A DNA stretch of 64,000 nt from Leucocoprinus leucothites (lineage: Eukaryota > Basidiomycota > Agaricomycetes > Agaricales > Agaricaceae), in contig JAACJO010000018.1 of NCBI GenBank assembly GCA_013368445.1, positions 558,001-622,000 of the forward strand. The letters run 5' to 3'. A program made the position numbers and the translations under genes. Of this stretch, positions 31,691 through 44,150 are shown piece by piece (the stretch's first letter is position 1; each line of letters starts with the position of its first letter). The notes under the pieces were generated by a model that saw nothing but the letters and a program-made list of their open reading frames with translations, ran no database searches and was not told the origin of the DNA.

Positions 31691-34600
31691 CTAGGCACCC
31701 CCAGGAAAAAGTGCTCTAGGTGTCTCATTGCTATTGTTAGATATGTGGTCTTCAACAGACAGCATATCTTCCTTGGGTATAGGACTAGTGGATTCACTAG
31801 GCCCAGAAGATGTTGGAGATGTGGGAGACTCAGCAATTGATACTGAGGTAGGTACTTCTGAGTTGACTACCATAATAGTTGATGATGTGATAGAGGAGGA
31901 GGTATTGGCAGATGTATCAGCTAATGTGGGATAGGTTGGTAGGTCAGACTCCTGCATGTCCTTCCAGTGTTTGCATACCAACTCAGAATAGTGTCGATGT
32001 GACAATAAGAATGGATAGATGGAGGCTCCTACATTCCTCTATCCAGGATGATTTATAATATCTTTCCTCCTTTCTGGGTTCGAGCTCAATATAACTGTGT
32101 ACTTGAAGTAATAAAAGCAGCAAAGGTCTATGGTGGTTGGCCACATCCAGCCATCTTGTTCAGGAATAGCAGGTGGAATGCCATTCTGTTCAAGATATAG
32201 AAGCTGATTATTATCAGCTTCATCATAGAGTGCTTAGTGGATAGGGTCATCTACATAAGCTTGTTCAAGGAATTGAATCCCAAACATATATGCATGGTCA
32301 ACCAGTGCTAGGTCAATGCTATTGTGAATAAAAACCTCAGCTACAGTGTTGAGGTTAATGTTGAAGTGTTGTCCTGGTGTTACCACCAGGTAACAATAAT
32401 AGCAGTTGGGGCCTGTCTGAGCTATGAATGGTTGCTCAGGGTTGCACTCATTCTACCTGTTGATGTACTCCCTATAACAGTAAGGAGTTGCAAACAGAAT
32501 AGCTGCTAGGTGTATGAAGTGCACCTGGGCATTACTCATGTCACCCTTGTCCTTGGGTGAAAAGAAACAGCATAAATTGTAGCCATCCTGTGATCAATGA
32601 TTGACAGTGTGTCAATAGTCAAATATAAGACCATGGGCATGATTGCCCATACCTGGTCTGTAATGATGCATGGCATATCAACCAGTCTGGTTGATGTCAA
32701 GAAGATAGGCACCAGTGGGTTGGGTGAAGCCCATGCCTCTGGTGTGGTTATTCAGGTTGGAGACTCATGTGGCCTCCAAGTTGCAGGAGATCTGAGGATT
32801 CATACGGTCCTCTAGGATGGTGGTGATGCCAACACCCCAATTCTTTGGATCAAACTGGGTTTGACAATACAGATATATCATGGCGTCATCCTATAGTTCA
32901 GATTTGACATGCTGAGTGATGTTATATAACTCAGCTAGTAATATGTGAGCTTCTGTGCATTGCTCAACAGGGTTATGCATGTGTAGGGTGAACTTGAAAA
33001 GTTCATCCACTTCTAGAGAGCTGCTAGGCAATCCATATCAACTCTTTTTATAAATCAGCTTCTTTTTGCAGTTGGGGACATAAGATTCCCTGGTCCTCTT
33101 CTCATAGTTCGATGTGTGCATTGCTGACTTCCCTGCATATATATAGTTGGAGGCTTGACTCCAATACAAATGGCAACTCAACATACTGCTGAGACAGTTG
33201 TCCCAAGTACTACCCAGGAGATTTCTGTTGGGGTATTTGTATGAGCCAAACTCTGCTGGTATGACACCATCATGTCCATAGAAGGTATGTAGGCAAACAT
33301 GGCCTACAGGCAAAGGAGGGAGTGGAGGAGGATGAGAAGAGTGCATAGTAGCACTCTTCTTCTTCTTCATCTCCCATCATCGGAACTTTCCTCATCTGAC
33401 TCTGATGAGTTGCCAAGTTCAGCTTGTTGGGTGAGGGTTAAACCCCCACCAAAGTGGTAGTCACTAGGGGCCAGTTGTTTGAACTCCACTCAGATTAGTG
33501 GCCTATAGTTATATGTGTCTGAATGAGGACTAGGAATGCCTGGTCCTGTGGGTAGAAGGGGGTCCTTTGGGACATCTTCAGGCTAATAGGAATCAGCCTG
33601 TGTATCAGGAATGTCACCTATTTGGACATTGTCAGAATAGGGAAGTATTGTGACATTGGAGCTGGGGCCCTGATGCTGGTACTTAGGAAGCGCATCACCC
33701 TGAGGTACTGTTGATCTGTCATATGAGACTATAGGTCTTATTGTTGGATGACTTGACCTTGAGGGTGATGGCTGTGACAAAGACATTAAGTGCGTCTTTG
33801 TGGCAGTATTGGATGATGTGGGCTGAGCCTTTGTAGTGCTCAGTATTTTGGATATTGGAGGTCCCTGGGATGATGTAGACTCAGAGTGAGCCGCTTTTTA
33901 GAGGAAGAGGAGGATGACTTCTTGGAGGAGTCATCTGTTGTTTGTGATTTCTTTGGGGGCTTTGACGTCATCTCCAGAGATTGAACTGTTTCATGGAGGT
34001 TCTCCATGGTGTTGGACAGATGCTCATTGCATGCCAAGAACAAGGAAATCTGGGCATCATGGTTTTGGATTATCTCTATGAGTTCTGATAGGACTCAATA
34101 GGTCAATTCATTGTACATGTTGATGGTGTTGATAAGATGGTCTGGGAGACCAACTTCTTGAAGGTGATGAGCCAATGTACTGTGTTGCTTGTCATATTGT
34201 TGTTGGAGCAAGTCTTACTCCATTGCTCTGTGCTTACCCTTACTGGAAGGGTTAGATGTTGTCAGTGGCAAAGGCAGAGAATATTGATGCTGTTGAGTGA
34301 AGCACTCGACAGTGGAGGTGGTGAGTGGGCAGGGTGTGGGTACCCTGCATGTAGTGGTGTATAGTAATGTGACTGTGGCAGTGGCTGGTATGTGTACTGA
34401 GGTTGCCAGTACACCTGTTGTGGTTCATAGCCTGGTATTGGTAAACCAGATGGAGGGTTGTTCCAGAGTTGCTGTGGTGTCATAGTTGGGATTGAAGATA
34501 ATAATGATTGGTGAGGATTGTTTTGGGTGTTGCCTGATGGCAAGTTGGGTGATGTGTCCATATCCCACCCTCTACCAGGACCTGAGATAGGTCTGACAAG

Positions 34601-34740
34601 GTGCAGTGAGGTTGGGGAGGTCAAGTGGTATGTACCACTTGATGTGTCAGTCACATGAGGTTGTTGAGTCAATTTAGTTGGCTTGGTGGGGTCTATTTCA
34701 TGGTGATGGTTGGGGAAGAAAGAAAGGAGAGGTGACTTTC
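31691..34740 (-). pseudogene. Gypsy A third ORF downstream of integrase
   Basis: An extra gene of roughly 1000 codons broken by about 15 stops. Fragments in order: 34672-34262 (Pro/Gln/Tyr-rich, WQPQYTYQPLPQSHYY), 34043-33840 (Ser/Lys-rich with MENLHETVQSLEM), 33786-33583, 33370-33038 (KKKKSATMHSS..., VCLHTFYGHDGVIPAEFGSYKYP), a long middle readable between stops (CCFYYFKYTVILSSNPERRK near 32110), and 32005-31691 (Ser/Thr-rich C-terminus). There is no signal peptide or clear membrane segment, so it does not look like an envelope gene. No family recognised. It sits where third ORFs of some gypsy elements lie and is unrelated in sequence to the gypsy B third ORF. Confidence 0.6.
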
Positions 34741-34834
34741 ACCTCCTGTTTTTCTAAGTGCAAGCTCAATCCTCAAGGTCAAAGCTAATCACTACTAATT
34801 AGTTTCTCCTTCCCCTTTGGGAAGGGCAATTCTG

Positions 34835-37800
34835 CTATCCCAGAGACCAAACCTCACAGACTCCCTGCAGCTCCAGATATTGGTCCAGAGCTGTTAGGTC
34901 CTCACAATGCTGAGAGGGCTCCCATGTGGTATCTCTGAGGCTCCAATGAACCTCAAATTCAACACTGCCATTGTGTGTGACCCAATGGCCAATTATTTTA
35001 TCAATGGACCACTCATGTTCATCATCAAAGCCAAAATCATATGGCTCCAGGTGTGAATGGTCCAGAAAGTGTTTGTCATCAGACTTGTGAAACAGTCTGA
35101 GCAAGCTCACATGGAATTTTGGGTGTATTCTCCTGTTTAGGAGAGCCTGGGGTAGTGCCAGTGTGTAGTTAGATGCTTCAGGGTTACATTCCAGAACCTT
35201 GTATGGTCCAATAAATTTTTGGCAGAGCTTCCTAGCTCTGTCCTTTGGCATATTCAAATTTTTTGTAGAAAGGAAGACTAAGCTACCTTTTGCAATATAA
35301 GGTTCTGTGCCCCAGAATTTGTTGGCATTTTGTGTTTGGAAAACTTGAGACTTGATAATGGCATTGTGTACCTTGGCTATATTTAGCAGAGTGGATTTGG
35401 CAAAGGCATTAATGGCTTTATGAACAGTGCTTGCTGATCTGACATCCCAGATCATAGATAGGATGAACCCATAGTTTAGCTCAAGGGAGCAAACTTGGTG
35501 GTTGTTGATATACTTGAGTTAATCACAAACTCAACTAAAGGTACCTTATCAACCCAGTTCTTTTGGTTGTATTGGACCGCTGCACAGAATATCTGGCCCA
35601 TATTCCTATTCATTTGTTCAACTTGTCCATCCATTTGTGGATGGAAAGAAGTTGACATTAATAGATTGGAGCCCAGCAACTTGTGGAGCTCCCTCCACCA
35701 AGTCAATGTGAACTTCAAATCACAATCGCTCACAATCATGCTTGGTAGCCCATGCAAGCAGACTATATCCTGGAGGTATACCCACAATAGCTTGCTAGCT
35801 GTTGTAGTTGTGTGCACTGGAATTAAGTGCACTATGCTAGTCATTTGACACAACACTACCAAGAGGTAATTGTAACCTCTGGATTCAGGAAAAGGGCCAA
35901 TGAAGTCCATTCCAATGCCATTCCATGGTTTACTCAGTACTGGCAGTGAATGTAATTTGCTACTAGGTTTTGTGGTCAATGCTTTCATGTGTGTGCAGAG
36001 CTCACACATTTTACAAAATGTACAACAATCCTTTGCTAGGAATGGCCACCAATAATAGCAGCAAATGTACTCTGCTGTTCGCTGTTCACCAAAGTGCCCA
36101 ATTACCTTGTGGCATTTGGTAATGAGTTTGGTTATGATTGAACAGTTGTTTGGTATGCAAACAGCCTCTTCACCATGTGTGTTCTTTTTTAAGATTACAC
36201 CACAGTTATCAATGGAGAAGTCCTTATACTTCTCCAGGCTTTCTTTTATTACTCTCATTAGTGTATCACTGCCATATCCAGCAGTGATCCTTCCAATGAG
36301 GTCATCATGTTTGAGTAAGAATACCTCACTTGACTTTGGTGCAGTTAATGAATTGCCAAGGGTAGGACCCTTGGTTTTGGGTTTCTGAATCAAACACTGG
36401 GTTTGATCCTTGTCATTATCAGTTGCCTTATGGGTAGCAACTTCCTTGAGTTCTTCAGCCTTGAGGTCACATTGTTCCCATTTTTCCTGCAACCTTGTAC
36501 TCTGATGTTGAACTTTGTCAGTTATCCCACTCATTTTTTCAATCTGTTCTCATTGAGATTGGATCTCAATGACATGTGTTTTAGGGAGGTCATCTCTGTC
36601 AGGGTTGATTCTATAATCAACCTGTACATAGTTCTCAGGTGGGTGAACCTCTCCAGGTTCATTGCTCTCATAGTAGCATGATAAACATTCCGCAATTTTG
36701 TTGTTCTCACCTTTAATATAAGTTATATCAAAGTTGAAGCATAATCAGTAATCAAGCCATTGACATTGTCTGCTTGATAAATTATTTTGAGTTTTGAAAA
36801 ACTCAAGTGCTTTGTGATTGGTTATAACATGAATACAGTAACTGGTAAGCTTATCCTCCTACTTTAGTAGTACTTCAAGGATGGCTAGTGTCTCAAGTTC
36901 ATGCACAGCATAGTTCTGCTGGGTAGCTGAGAACTTTTTTGACATGAATCCTGCTAGTTGGCAATCAATCCATGATTGTCCTTGCCCATACATAAATCCT
37001 ACACCTGTTTTCGAGGTGTCACAGATTACCCAGATCAGCTCACCTGTTTTTGGGTTTATGGGCTGAATAATCAGGGTCTTGTGGCAGATGTGTTTGATCA
37101 TATCAAAGCATCATTGGTAAAGGGGACACTAATGGAATGGTGTCCTGTTCTGAGTGATGGACAATAATGACCTGGTGTATGATGTTATATCCAGTAGAAA
37201 GTTGGACATGTAGTTAACAAGTCCAACAAATTTTTGAACGTCATTGTAATTACACAGAATTCTCCATGCATGTACCCATTCTAATTTGTCATGATCAGGG
37301 TGAATACCTTGATTGTCAATGATGTGGCCAAGACAATCAAATTTCTTAGCATATAATTCAACTTTAGATGCTTTAACATAAAGTTGACTTTCTTGGAGGC
37401 AATTGAACATAATGTATAAGTGCTCCTTGTGTTCTTTGACAGTTTCCAAATATACAAAGATATTGTCCAGGTATACATGTATATGTATACTAGTGGCATC
37501 ACAGAATATTACTGTCATCAGAAATTGAAATGTTACAGGGGCATTACAATCCCCCTGTTGCATTATATTGCTAATATATGTCCCCAATATAGTAAAGAAG
37601 ACTGTCTTGTGCACATCTTCTAGCCATACCTGTACTTGTTTGTAGACATCAGCTAAGTCTATTTTAGAGTGAAACTTTGCTCTAGCCACATCTTCTTGGA
37701 TCACTTCTTGATCAGGTAAAGGTGTAACATCCTTTACAGTGTTGTCATTCTATTGCCTGGCATCAACAACTGTTCTAAGTTGACCATCCTTCTTAGGAAT

Positions 37801-38640
37801 GCACATCAATAGTGCTGCTTGTGATACCAAATGCAGTTCCCACCAGCCAGCATTGACATATCAATTCAGTTTCACATGGAACTCATCTTGGAGAGAGTGA
37901 GGACATTGGGGCAAGTGATATATATATCACTTGTCATCATCTATCAGATGTATTTCATGATTTACTTCATGAAAAGGAGGCAATTTGTTAGGTGTGCCCT
38001 GCATCATATTGAAGTACTCTGAGAATACTTCCTTCCAAATGCAGGGAATGTCCTTCTCAATCAGACCACTAGATTTATCAGGTGGTTTCTTCCAATGGTT
38101 ATCATTCCTGGTTCAAGAAGTACTTGGATCAGTCATTGGAGGGCTGATGATATGCATGCTCTGTAAATAGTCTTGGGTGCATTGCTCAGGATACTGTTCA
38201 CAGGTAAATTTGATAGTCTTGACTTTGTCTCTAGGACTGCTTAGGTTGTAGCCTGTGGATAATTCATTGATGTTTGTAGACATTGTCCCAATGTCTGCCA
38301 TAATTTGATTCCATTTATCTAGCATTCTGGAATCATAATAATAGTTGTGCATAGCAAACACAATGGGTAGATCTTGTAGTCTCTTATAAGACCTATAGGA
38401 GAATGTTGGTGAAGACAGTTGAGTATTATGCTCAGTTGATCTGGAAGTGGGATTAGCAGTAGATGGTGCTGCCAATATTGTACTCTCAAGGATAGGTTGA
38501 TTAGTGAGGGGTAATGAATCACCCTTCATCTTGTTGTCTCACTTAATGACTTCCTCAATAGTCACCACTGGAGCATTATCTCTTCCTGTTGCCTCTAGTA
38601 GTCATTTGGGTTGATGTTTATCCATCAGCCTCTGGCATTA
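34835..38640 (-). pseudogene. pol: Gypsy A RT, RNase H, integrase and chromodomain
   Basis: RT 37704-37129 contains the palm motif as IHVYLDNIFVY: YxDD has become YLDN, so a catalytic aspartate is lost. RNase H 37101-36859 has VICDTSKTGVGFMYG and the SKKFSATQQNYAVHELETLAIL block. Integrase 36534-35476 shows the zinc region (HKVIGHFGEQRTAEYI...CKMCELC), GMDFIGPFP, VSDCDLKF (normally DRDPKF) and DGQVEQMN. 35455-34835 gives the C-terminal barrel and a chromodomain (WSIDKIIGHWVTHNG, VHWSLRDTTWEPSQHC). Stops interrupt the frame at about 38100-37705, 36535 and 35460. The N-terminal end at 38640 is truncated by the inverted segment. Confidence 0.88.
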
Positions 38641-39292
38641 TGTTATGTATATTGATTATATCTAGCATTTGTTTTCTTTATAATATGAAGTCAATATCAA
38701 CTTTACTTAGGTAATATCACAATTATGTTTTCATCTTATTTGTTCTTGCATTTTTCTATTTTATTTTGACTTGTTTACTTTGTTTCATTATGACTTGTTA
38801 TATCTTGTTTGGTTTTGTTTACCTTTTGATGACATGTGATTGTTAAATATAGCTGCACTATATTTGGACTTACCTTGTGATCTAGTCAGATGATCAAAGA
38901 AGAACTTCTAAAGCTTCTTTGACAGATCATGTCTTATATAGTTTAATTAGCATTAAGGAAGCTGTATGCTTCTCTTCTTTCATTAGAAGCCCTTGATCCT
39001 AGTTAATAATTGATACAGACTTGTATTGTATATAAGTTGTCAACATCTACCAAGGAGAAACATTGTTTCTCCTTGGTTAGGTGGAGACTCAATATAAGCC
39101 TTTATCTACAAAGTCAAATTGAAACTTAAGTCCTTTAAGATCTCAATTACCAAAGTCTTACTCTTGTAATTGCCATATTATAACTCTGACTTAGTAAACA
39201 ACTTTATCACTTACTGAAAAGGAGTCCCCTTTGATAAGATCAAGTTGATACTTATTGTGCCAGCTTAGGACTGGGCCAGTGTCACTATAACA
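38641..39292 (+). repeat. Solo LTR family B (L4), inversion breakpoint
   Basis: A 652-bp LTR, TGTTATGTATATTG...TCACTATAACA. Left flank CATTA, right flank TATCT, no match. Its right flank is the end of mariner M3, whose other part lies at 49634. It contains a 13-bp perfect hairpin at 39049-39077 where other copies have a mismatch. Confidence 0.88.
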
Positions 39293-39359
39293 TATCTGCC
39301 CTGGTATTAGCAAATATGTCCAAAATGCAAAAATATTGGGACAGTTTTCTGAGCTACTG
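39293..39359 (-). mobile_element. Severed end of mariner M3
   Basis: Sixty-seven bases equal to the outer terminal repeat of the mariner family, ending CTACTG before TA (39360-39361). It is the missing terminus of M3 at 49634-51151, in inverted orientation, separated from it by 10.3 kb. Confidence 0.85.
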
Positions 39360-39361
39360 TA

Positions 39362-42300
39362 CATTTGCTCATGTAGTAAACATACAGGTAAATGAGTTGA
39401 TTGATGAACACAAGCTCCAACTCAGCATGGTCAGAAGCCATGCTACTGTCAAATTTGGAGCTAAGGTTGACCTAACAATTTGAGGTCAACCATATCCATG
39501 CTACCTTGATGTAGCAAATTTTGATCATTATGACATTATACTAAGAATGCTGTTCATGCATAAACATAAAGTGAAGTTGGACTTTGAGAAGTCCACAGTC
39601 ATTATTGATGGGAGTGAGCTCCCAGCTGAAGACATAGTGGGTGGCAAAGATCCATGAATTTGATGCCATAGGGTAACAGATAAATACCTGACAAGAAAAT
39701 GACTATTGGAGGATAAAGGTACCACCAGATTCACAAATGTGACCCTTAAGGAGGTACCTGAAGACCTAATAACTAACAAAGGGGACACATTGCCCCCTAA
39801 TCACCTTCATGTACTCCAAGGACTGCTAGAAGGGAAGACAGTCTTTCCTTAATTCAATCAAGGCAATGGATAGGTCAACAATGCCATCCATTGATGAAAA
39901 TGATCAACACTCACCTGCAGGAATAGGCAAGCAAGTTGTATTCCCTAAACAACATTGTGCACTGGGTGAACCTCCAATGATGTTTGCCATATATGATCAT
40001 TACTATGACTCTTGCATGCCAGATGAATGGAATGCAGTCATGGAAAGCTCAAGAAAAATGCAGTCCATTAGTAAATGGACTACAACTAAATCAGAGTATC
40101 TACTGTTGACCACAGTTGATGAGGTAGTGACTAAGGAATTTACATGTCATAGGTATCCTGACAAGGATAACTGGGATTATTTGTGGAGCATGATAGTTGT
40201 AGGCTAACCAATTGGTGATGGCCTATGAAGACCATCAAAGGAAAGCAAGGAACCACCAGATTTCTTATCTGGTGGTTTGACATTAACTAAAAGCAATATA
40301 CCTCAGTTGCAGAAATGATGGTTCAAGGAGTATGCTGATATGATGCAGGGTACTCCTGAGAATTTACCACCATTCCATGAGGTTAACCATGAGATTAACC
40401 TCATTGACAGTAATAGGAGATATGTATATCACCTACCATGATGCCCCCATTCACTGTGTGATGAGTTTCACTCAAAACTCAACAGATATGTAAACCCAGG
40501 ATAGTGGGAACCACAATTTGTCTCTCAGGCTACACTGCTTATCTGCATCCCAAAGAAAGATGGATGATTAAGAACTGTCACTGATTATTGCCAGAGGAAC
40601 AACAATACAGTAAAGGACATCACCCCATTACCTGATCAGGAGATCATAAGGGAAGATGTTATGCAAGGGAAATATCAATCAAAAATTGATTTAGTAGATG
40701 CATATGAGCAAATGTGCATCCACATTGAAGACATTCAAAAACAGCATTTGCCACTATAGTAGGAACATATGTTAGTAACGTGATGCAGCAGGGGGATTGC
40801 AATGCCCCTGCAACATTTTGATAGTTAATGACCATTATATTCAGGGATGCTATTGGTATACATGTACATGTATACTTTGATGATATTTTTATATTCTCAG
40901 AGATGAGTGAAGAGCATGAGAAACATCTCAAGTTTGTATCTGACCAATTAAGAGAGCATCAATTGTTTGTCAAAGACACTAAAGTTGAACTTTATACAGA
41001 AAAGATCAACTGTCTTGGCTATGTTATCAACAATCAGGGTATCCATCCTGATACTGGCAAGCTTGAATGAATAGTTGCATGGAGAACTCCATGCAACTAC
41101 AATGATGTGCAAAAATTTGTTGGACTTGTGAATTACATGTCCAATTTTTTTCCCAATATCACAGCATATATTGGCTGATTGATGGCTATCATGCAGAATG
41201 GGATGCCCTTCTATTTGCATCCCTTACATCAAAAATGTTTTGACATGATCAAGCAAGCATGTCACCAGATACCTGTGATCCATCCCATTAACCCTAGATC
41301 AGGAGAGCCAATCTGGGTTATTCATAATGCATCTAAGACAGGTGTTGAGCTATGTATAGACAGGGACTGAGCTGGGTTGATTGCTAACCAGCAGGTCTTA
41401 TGTCCAAGAAATTCTCAGCAGCACAACAGAACTATGCTGTGCATGAAATGGAAACACTTGCAATTTTAGAAGCATTATTGAAGTGGGAAGATAAGCTTGT
41501 GGATTATAGAATCCACATCATAACTGACCATAAAGCCCATGAATTCTTTAAATCTCAAGGGCATTTATTGAACCAACAATGATGTTGGCTTGATTATTTA
41601 TCCCACATTATAGCCCAAATGGTATTAGCCATGAAATTATTAATTTCAATGATATAGTCAATATATTGGGTGACTGTATATGCATTAAATAACTCTACTA
41701 TAAGACCATAGTGTGACACACACATTTGCAAAGTACAGTACATTCACAAAATAACCATTAATGATCAAGAGTAACAAGAGGCTACAGAATGATGTCAAGA
41801 CTTAGCAAATGCAGTCAGGATGTGTATCCTATGACCCTTTGTGATCTTAGCCTGTAACCTAGGTATTGATCTGGTCAAAGTATTTCTTGAAAGAACAATT
41901 ATGGACTAATTAATCAGAGATCAAAGGCTTAGCCTTCTGATCCAGACAGGTACTTGTGCACATTTGCAGAAGTCCTATCATTTCAACATTGCTACAGCAG
42001 AAGTAAATCCTTTTTGCAAAAGACAGAGAAATTCCACATGGCCACTGAATGACCCATTTGACTATAGAACCAGATCAGTGGAAACTAACAGGAAACATCA
42101 GCACTTGACTACTGACTAGTAGACATTATTACAGTCAGGAATGAGCTTTCATGGAATAAGACAACAATCAGCAGTGATAGGAATCTCATGATATCAGATA
42201 AGCAGGGGTAAGCACACCTTCACAAAAGGACATGTCAGCACTTAAACCCCAAATAAAATCCAGAGATACTCCCATTGGAAAACCTTTCAATAATCTCCTT

Positions 42301-43298
42301 TTATTACCAACAATGTGTATACATCATCAATGTAATTACTCCTTTAGTACTTTCACAAAACTAATTTAAACCTTTCTTGAGTATATAGTCTAGCAAGGAA
42401 TCTCACCTGCTAAGGCTATGCTTAGAGACTGTCCCACATGACATATCTGAGTGAGTAGCAAAAAGTGTATTGAGTGTCCTTCAGTCATAGACCATTAAAA
42501 AATTGAAAACACCTTTTGAGAAAGAACATTACTGTGAGATTCATATAAGTTCAGAGTGTGAAGAAGTCTGGAAAAGACTTATGAGCTGTATATTGCATCT
42601 AGTATCCAGGAGTGGTGCTAGTCAGTGTTAGTTGTATCGTGATAGTGCCAAGTGTTAGTGAAAGTGACAATTTGCAAATATTGGTTTCTGCATTCTAAGG
42701 ACTTGTAGTTGTGCAGTATTGCATAACAAGGATCATTGAGTACCTTTCACAAACTGGTCATTCTGGTACAAAATAGTCTATAGACAACTCCTATTATCTA
42801 TCATTATCAACCTTTGTGCTTTCATGAAACATCTTTCTTTATTTATTAATTTCCCATGAACTTGTATTGAGTTTAGGAGTGTTGGTTGTTATTGTTATTA
42901 TCATTACCTATCATTCACTATCTGACTACATTCCCTTCATTACCTTAACAATCACATTTCTGCCTCTTCACTACTATGATTTTGATATACCTTATATTAA
43001 AGGTGAATGAAATAAGGTAGCAGATAGCCTGTCTAGATACTTTGAGAGTGATCTTCCTGGGGAAGTTCACAAGCCTGGACATTATGTCCAAGCAGATATG
43101 CATATAGATCCAGACAGAGATAATCTTTCTAAAGATTGTGTACTAGTGATCAAGGCAAATAGATTGTTATCTGATTGAATGGGACATTATTTGATCCTGA
43201 AGTCAGAAGGAGCTCTCATTTGCAGGAAAAATGAGACCAATGTGACATGGAGGTTGAGCAAATGGAAGGGGCAGTGGTTCAAAAGAACACTGACTCAG
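39362..43298 (+). pseudogene. Gypsy A-type pol, second degenerate copy
   Basis: Protease end at 39390-39620 (PYPCYLDVANFDHYDIIL, KVKLDFEKS). RT from about 40300, with HVYFDDIFIFSE retaining the FDD aspartates, then PCNYNDVQKFVGLVNYMSNFF. RNase H 41190-41590 (VIHNASKTGVEL, SKKFSAAQQNYAVHEMETLAILEALLKW). RNase H end and linker at 42975-43200 (VADSLSRYFESDLPGEVH). Dozens of stops. Interrupted by a roughly 1.35-kb insertion (41606-42960). The gypsy A 5' LTR starts at its right edge. Confidence 0.8.
41606..42960. mobile_element. Unidentified insertion in RNase H of the second A copy
   Basis: The RNase H reading resumes only at about 42965, so roughly 1.35 kb is inserted. The insert is AT-rich, has no coding domain I recognise, and resembles an LTR or short element in composition. 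I could not fix its ends or a target duplication. Confidence 0.45.
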
Positions 43299-43589
43299 TG
43301 TAAGGGTATACACCCTTACACTTCACTTAACTATCACTAAGTCTGTCATCAGATAGACTTGATCTCCCATTATTGGCAATTTATGCCAATGATCTTGCTT
43401 GTACAACATTGTCTATAGCCTCATCATGTTATGTAATATGATAGTATATAAACTAATTATCAGTTGATCCTTTGATCAACTGATCTTTACCATTTGTCCA
43501 CATAGTTTACCCTATACACTGGGATTGAACTATCTGGCATGAATGTAAGATCATATATATAAATTACAGTAAAGCATATCAGCTTTACA
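43299..43589 (+). repeat. 5' LTR of gypsy A
   Basis: A 291-bp LTR, TGTAAGGGTATACACCC...AGCTTTACA, the mate of 30948-31241. It is followed by CTTTTTTAGTTCAA, also found beside the gypsy C 5' LTR. Left flank is CTCAG. It contains an 11-bp perfect hairpin, ATCAGTTGATC/GATCAACTGAT, at 43459-43484. Confidence 0.88.
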
Positions 43590-43678
43590 CTTTTTTAGTT
43601 CAACCCATTTGAACTCACAATCAAACAATTTTACCTTCCTGTAACCCCAAAAAATAAAAAGAAGCACTGATTTATGGC

Positions 43679-44150
43679 ATGGCTTCTAGAAGGAAAAGTA
43701 AGCAACCTTTTGCTGATAACAACACTGATCCATCATTGAGCAGCAATCATGCTACTCAACAACAAGGGACTAGTGCCCTTAATATGACAGGGCCTAATGT
43801 CCCTATCCAATTGCTGCCTATAGGCACTGATAACACCTATCACAATGATAATACTCATGATAATGAACCACCCTTAAACCCTGAAGGGAACACAACACCA
43901 TCAGAGCTATCTTTAGCTATGAGGGACTTGTTGACCCTTGAAGAGAAGACCCAAGTGGTCTTCAACAATTATAACATCTGAGCTGAAAGACGATCTGAGA
44001 TACTCCTCTATGCAGAGGAGTATACATCCAACATATTAGTTGGAGCTGTTGCAGAGAATAATAACATCTCTGATGACAACTTTGATGAAATGGTCTTTAG
44101 GACCATTCAAAAACTTATAGGTAAATATATTGCCATAAAAAAGGAATAGC
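43679..44150 (+). pseudogene. Gypsy A gag N-terminus
   Basis: MASRRKSKQPFADNNTDPSL... is shared with gypsy C gag. Open to 43981, where a TGA occurs, and readable to about 44150 (SEILLYAEEYTSNILVGAVAENN). An inserted block then separates it from the rest of gag at 46143. The segment holds a 10-bp perfect hairpin at 44000-44023. Confidence 0.75.

Larger units (their letters stand above)
30948..38640 (-). mobile_element. Gypsy family A, 3' half (pol, third ORF, 3' LTR)
   Basis: The minus-strand 3' portion of a large gypsy element. In transcription order: RT from 38640, RNase H, integrase with chromodomain, a long extra ORF, a hairpin-rich untranslated stretch, polypurine tract and LTR. The matching 5' half (LTR, gag, protease) lies inverted at 43299-48981. 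The two halves meet in frame if the 38641-49633 segment is turned around and the solo LTR removed. Nonsense changes are frequent. Confidence 0.87.

Noticed and set aside
31691..34740. Envelope gene in gypsy A
   Set aside because: Considered from its position after integrase, but no signal peptide, membrane segment or cleavage motif is visible.
30943..43298. Perfect target duplication for gypsy A (CTGCT at the 3' LTR, CTCAG at the 5' LTR)
   Set aside because: Even after undoing the inversion only three of five bases agree, so I do not claim a duplication.
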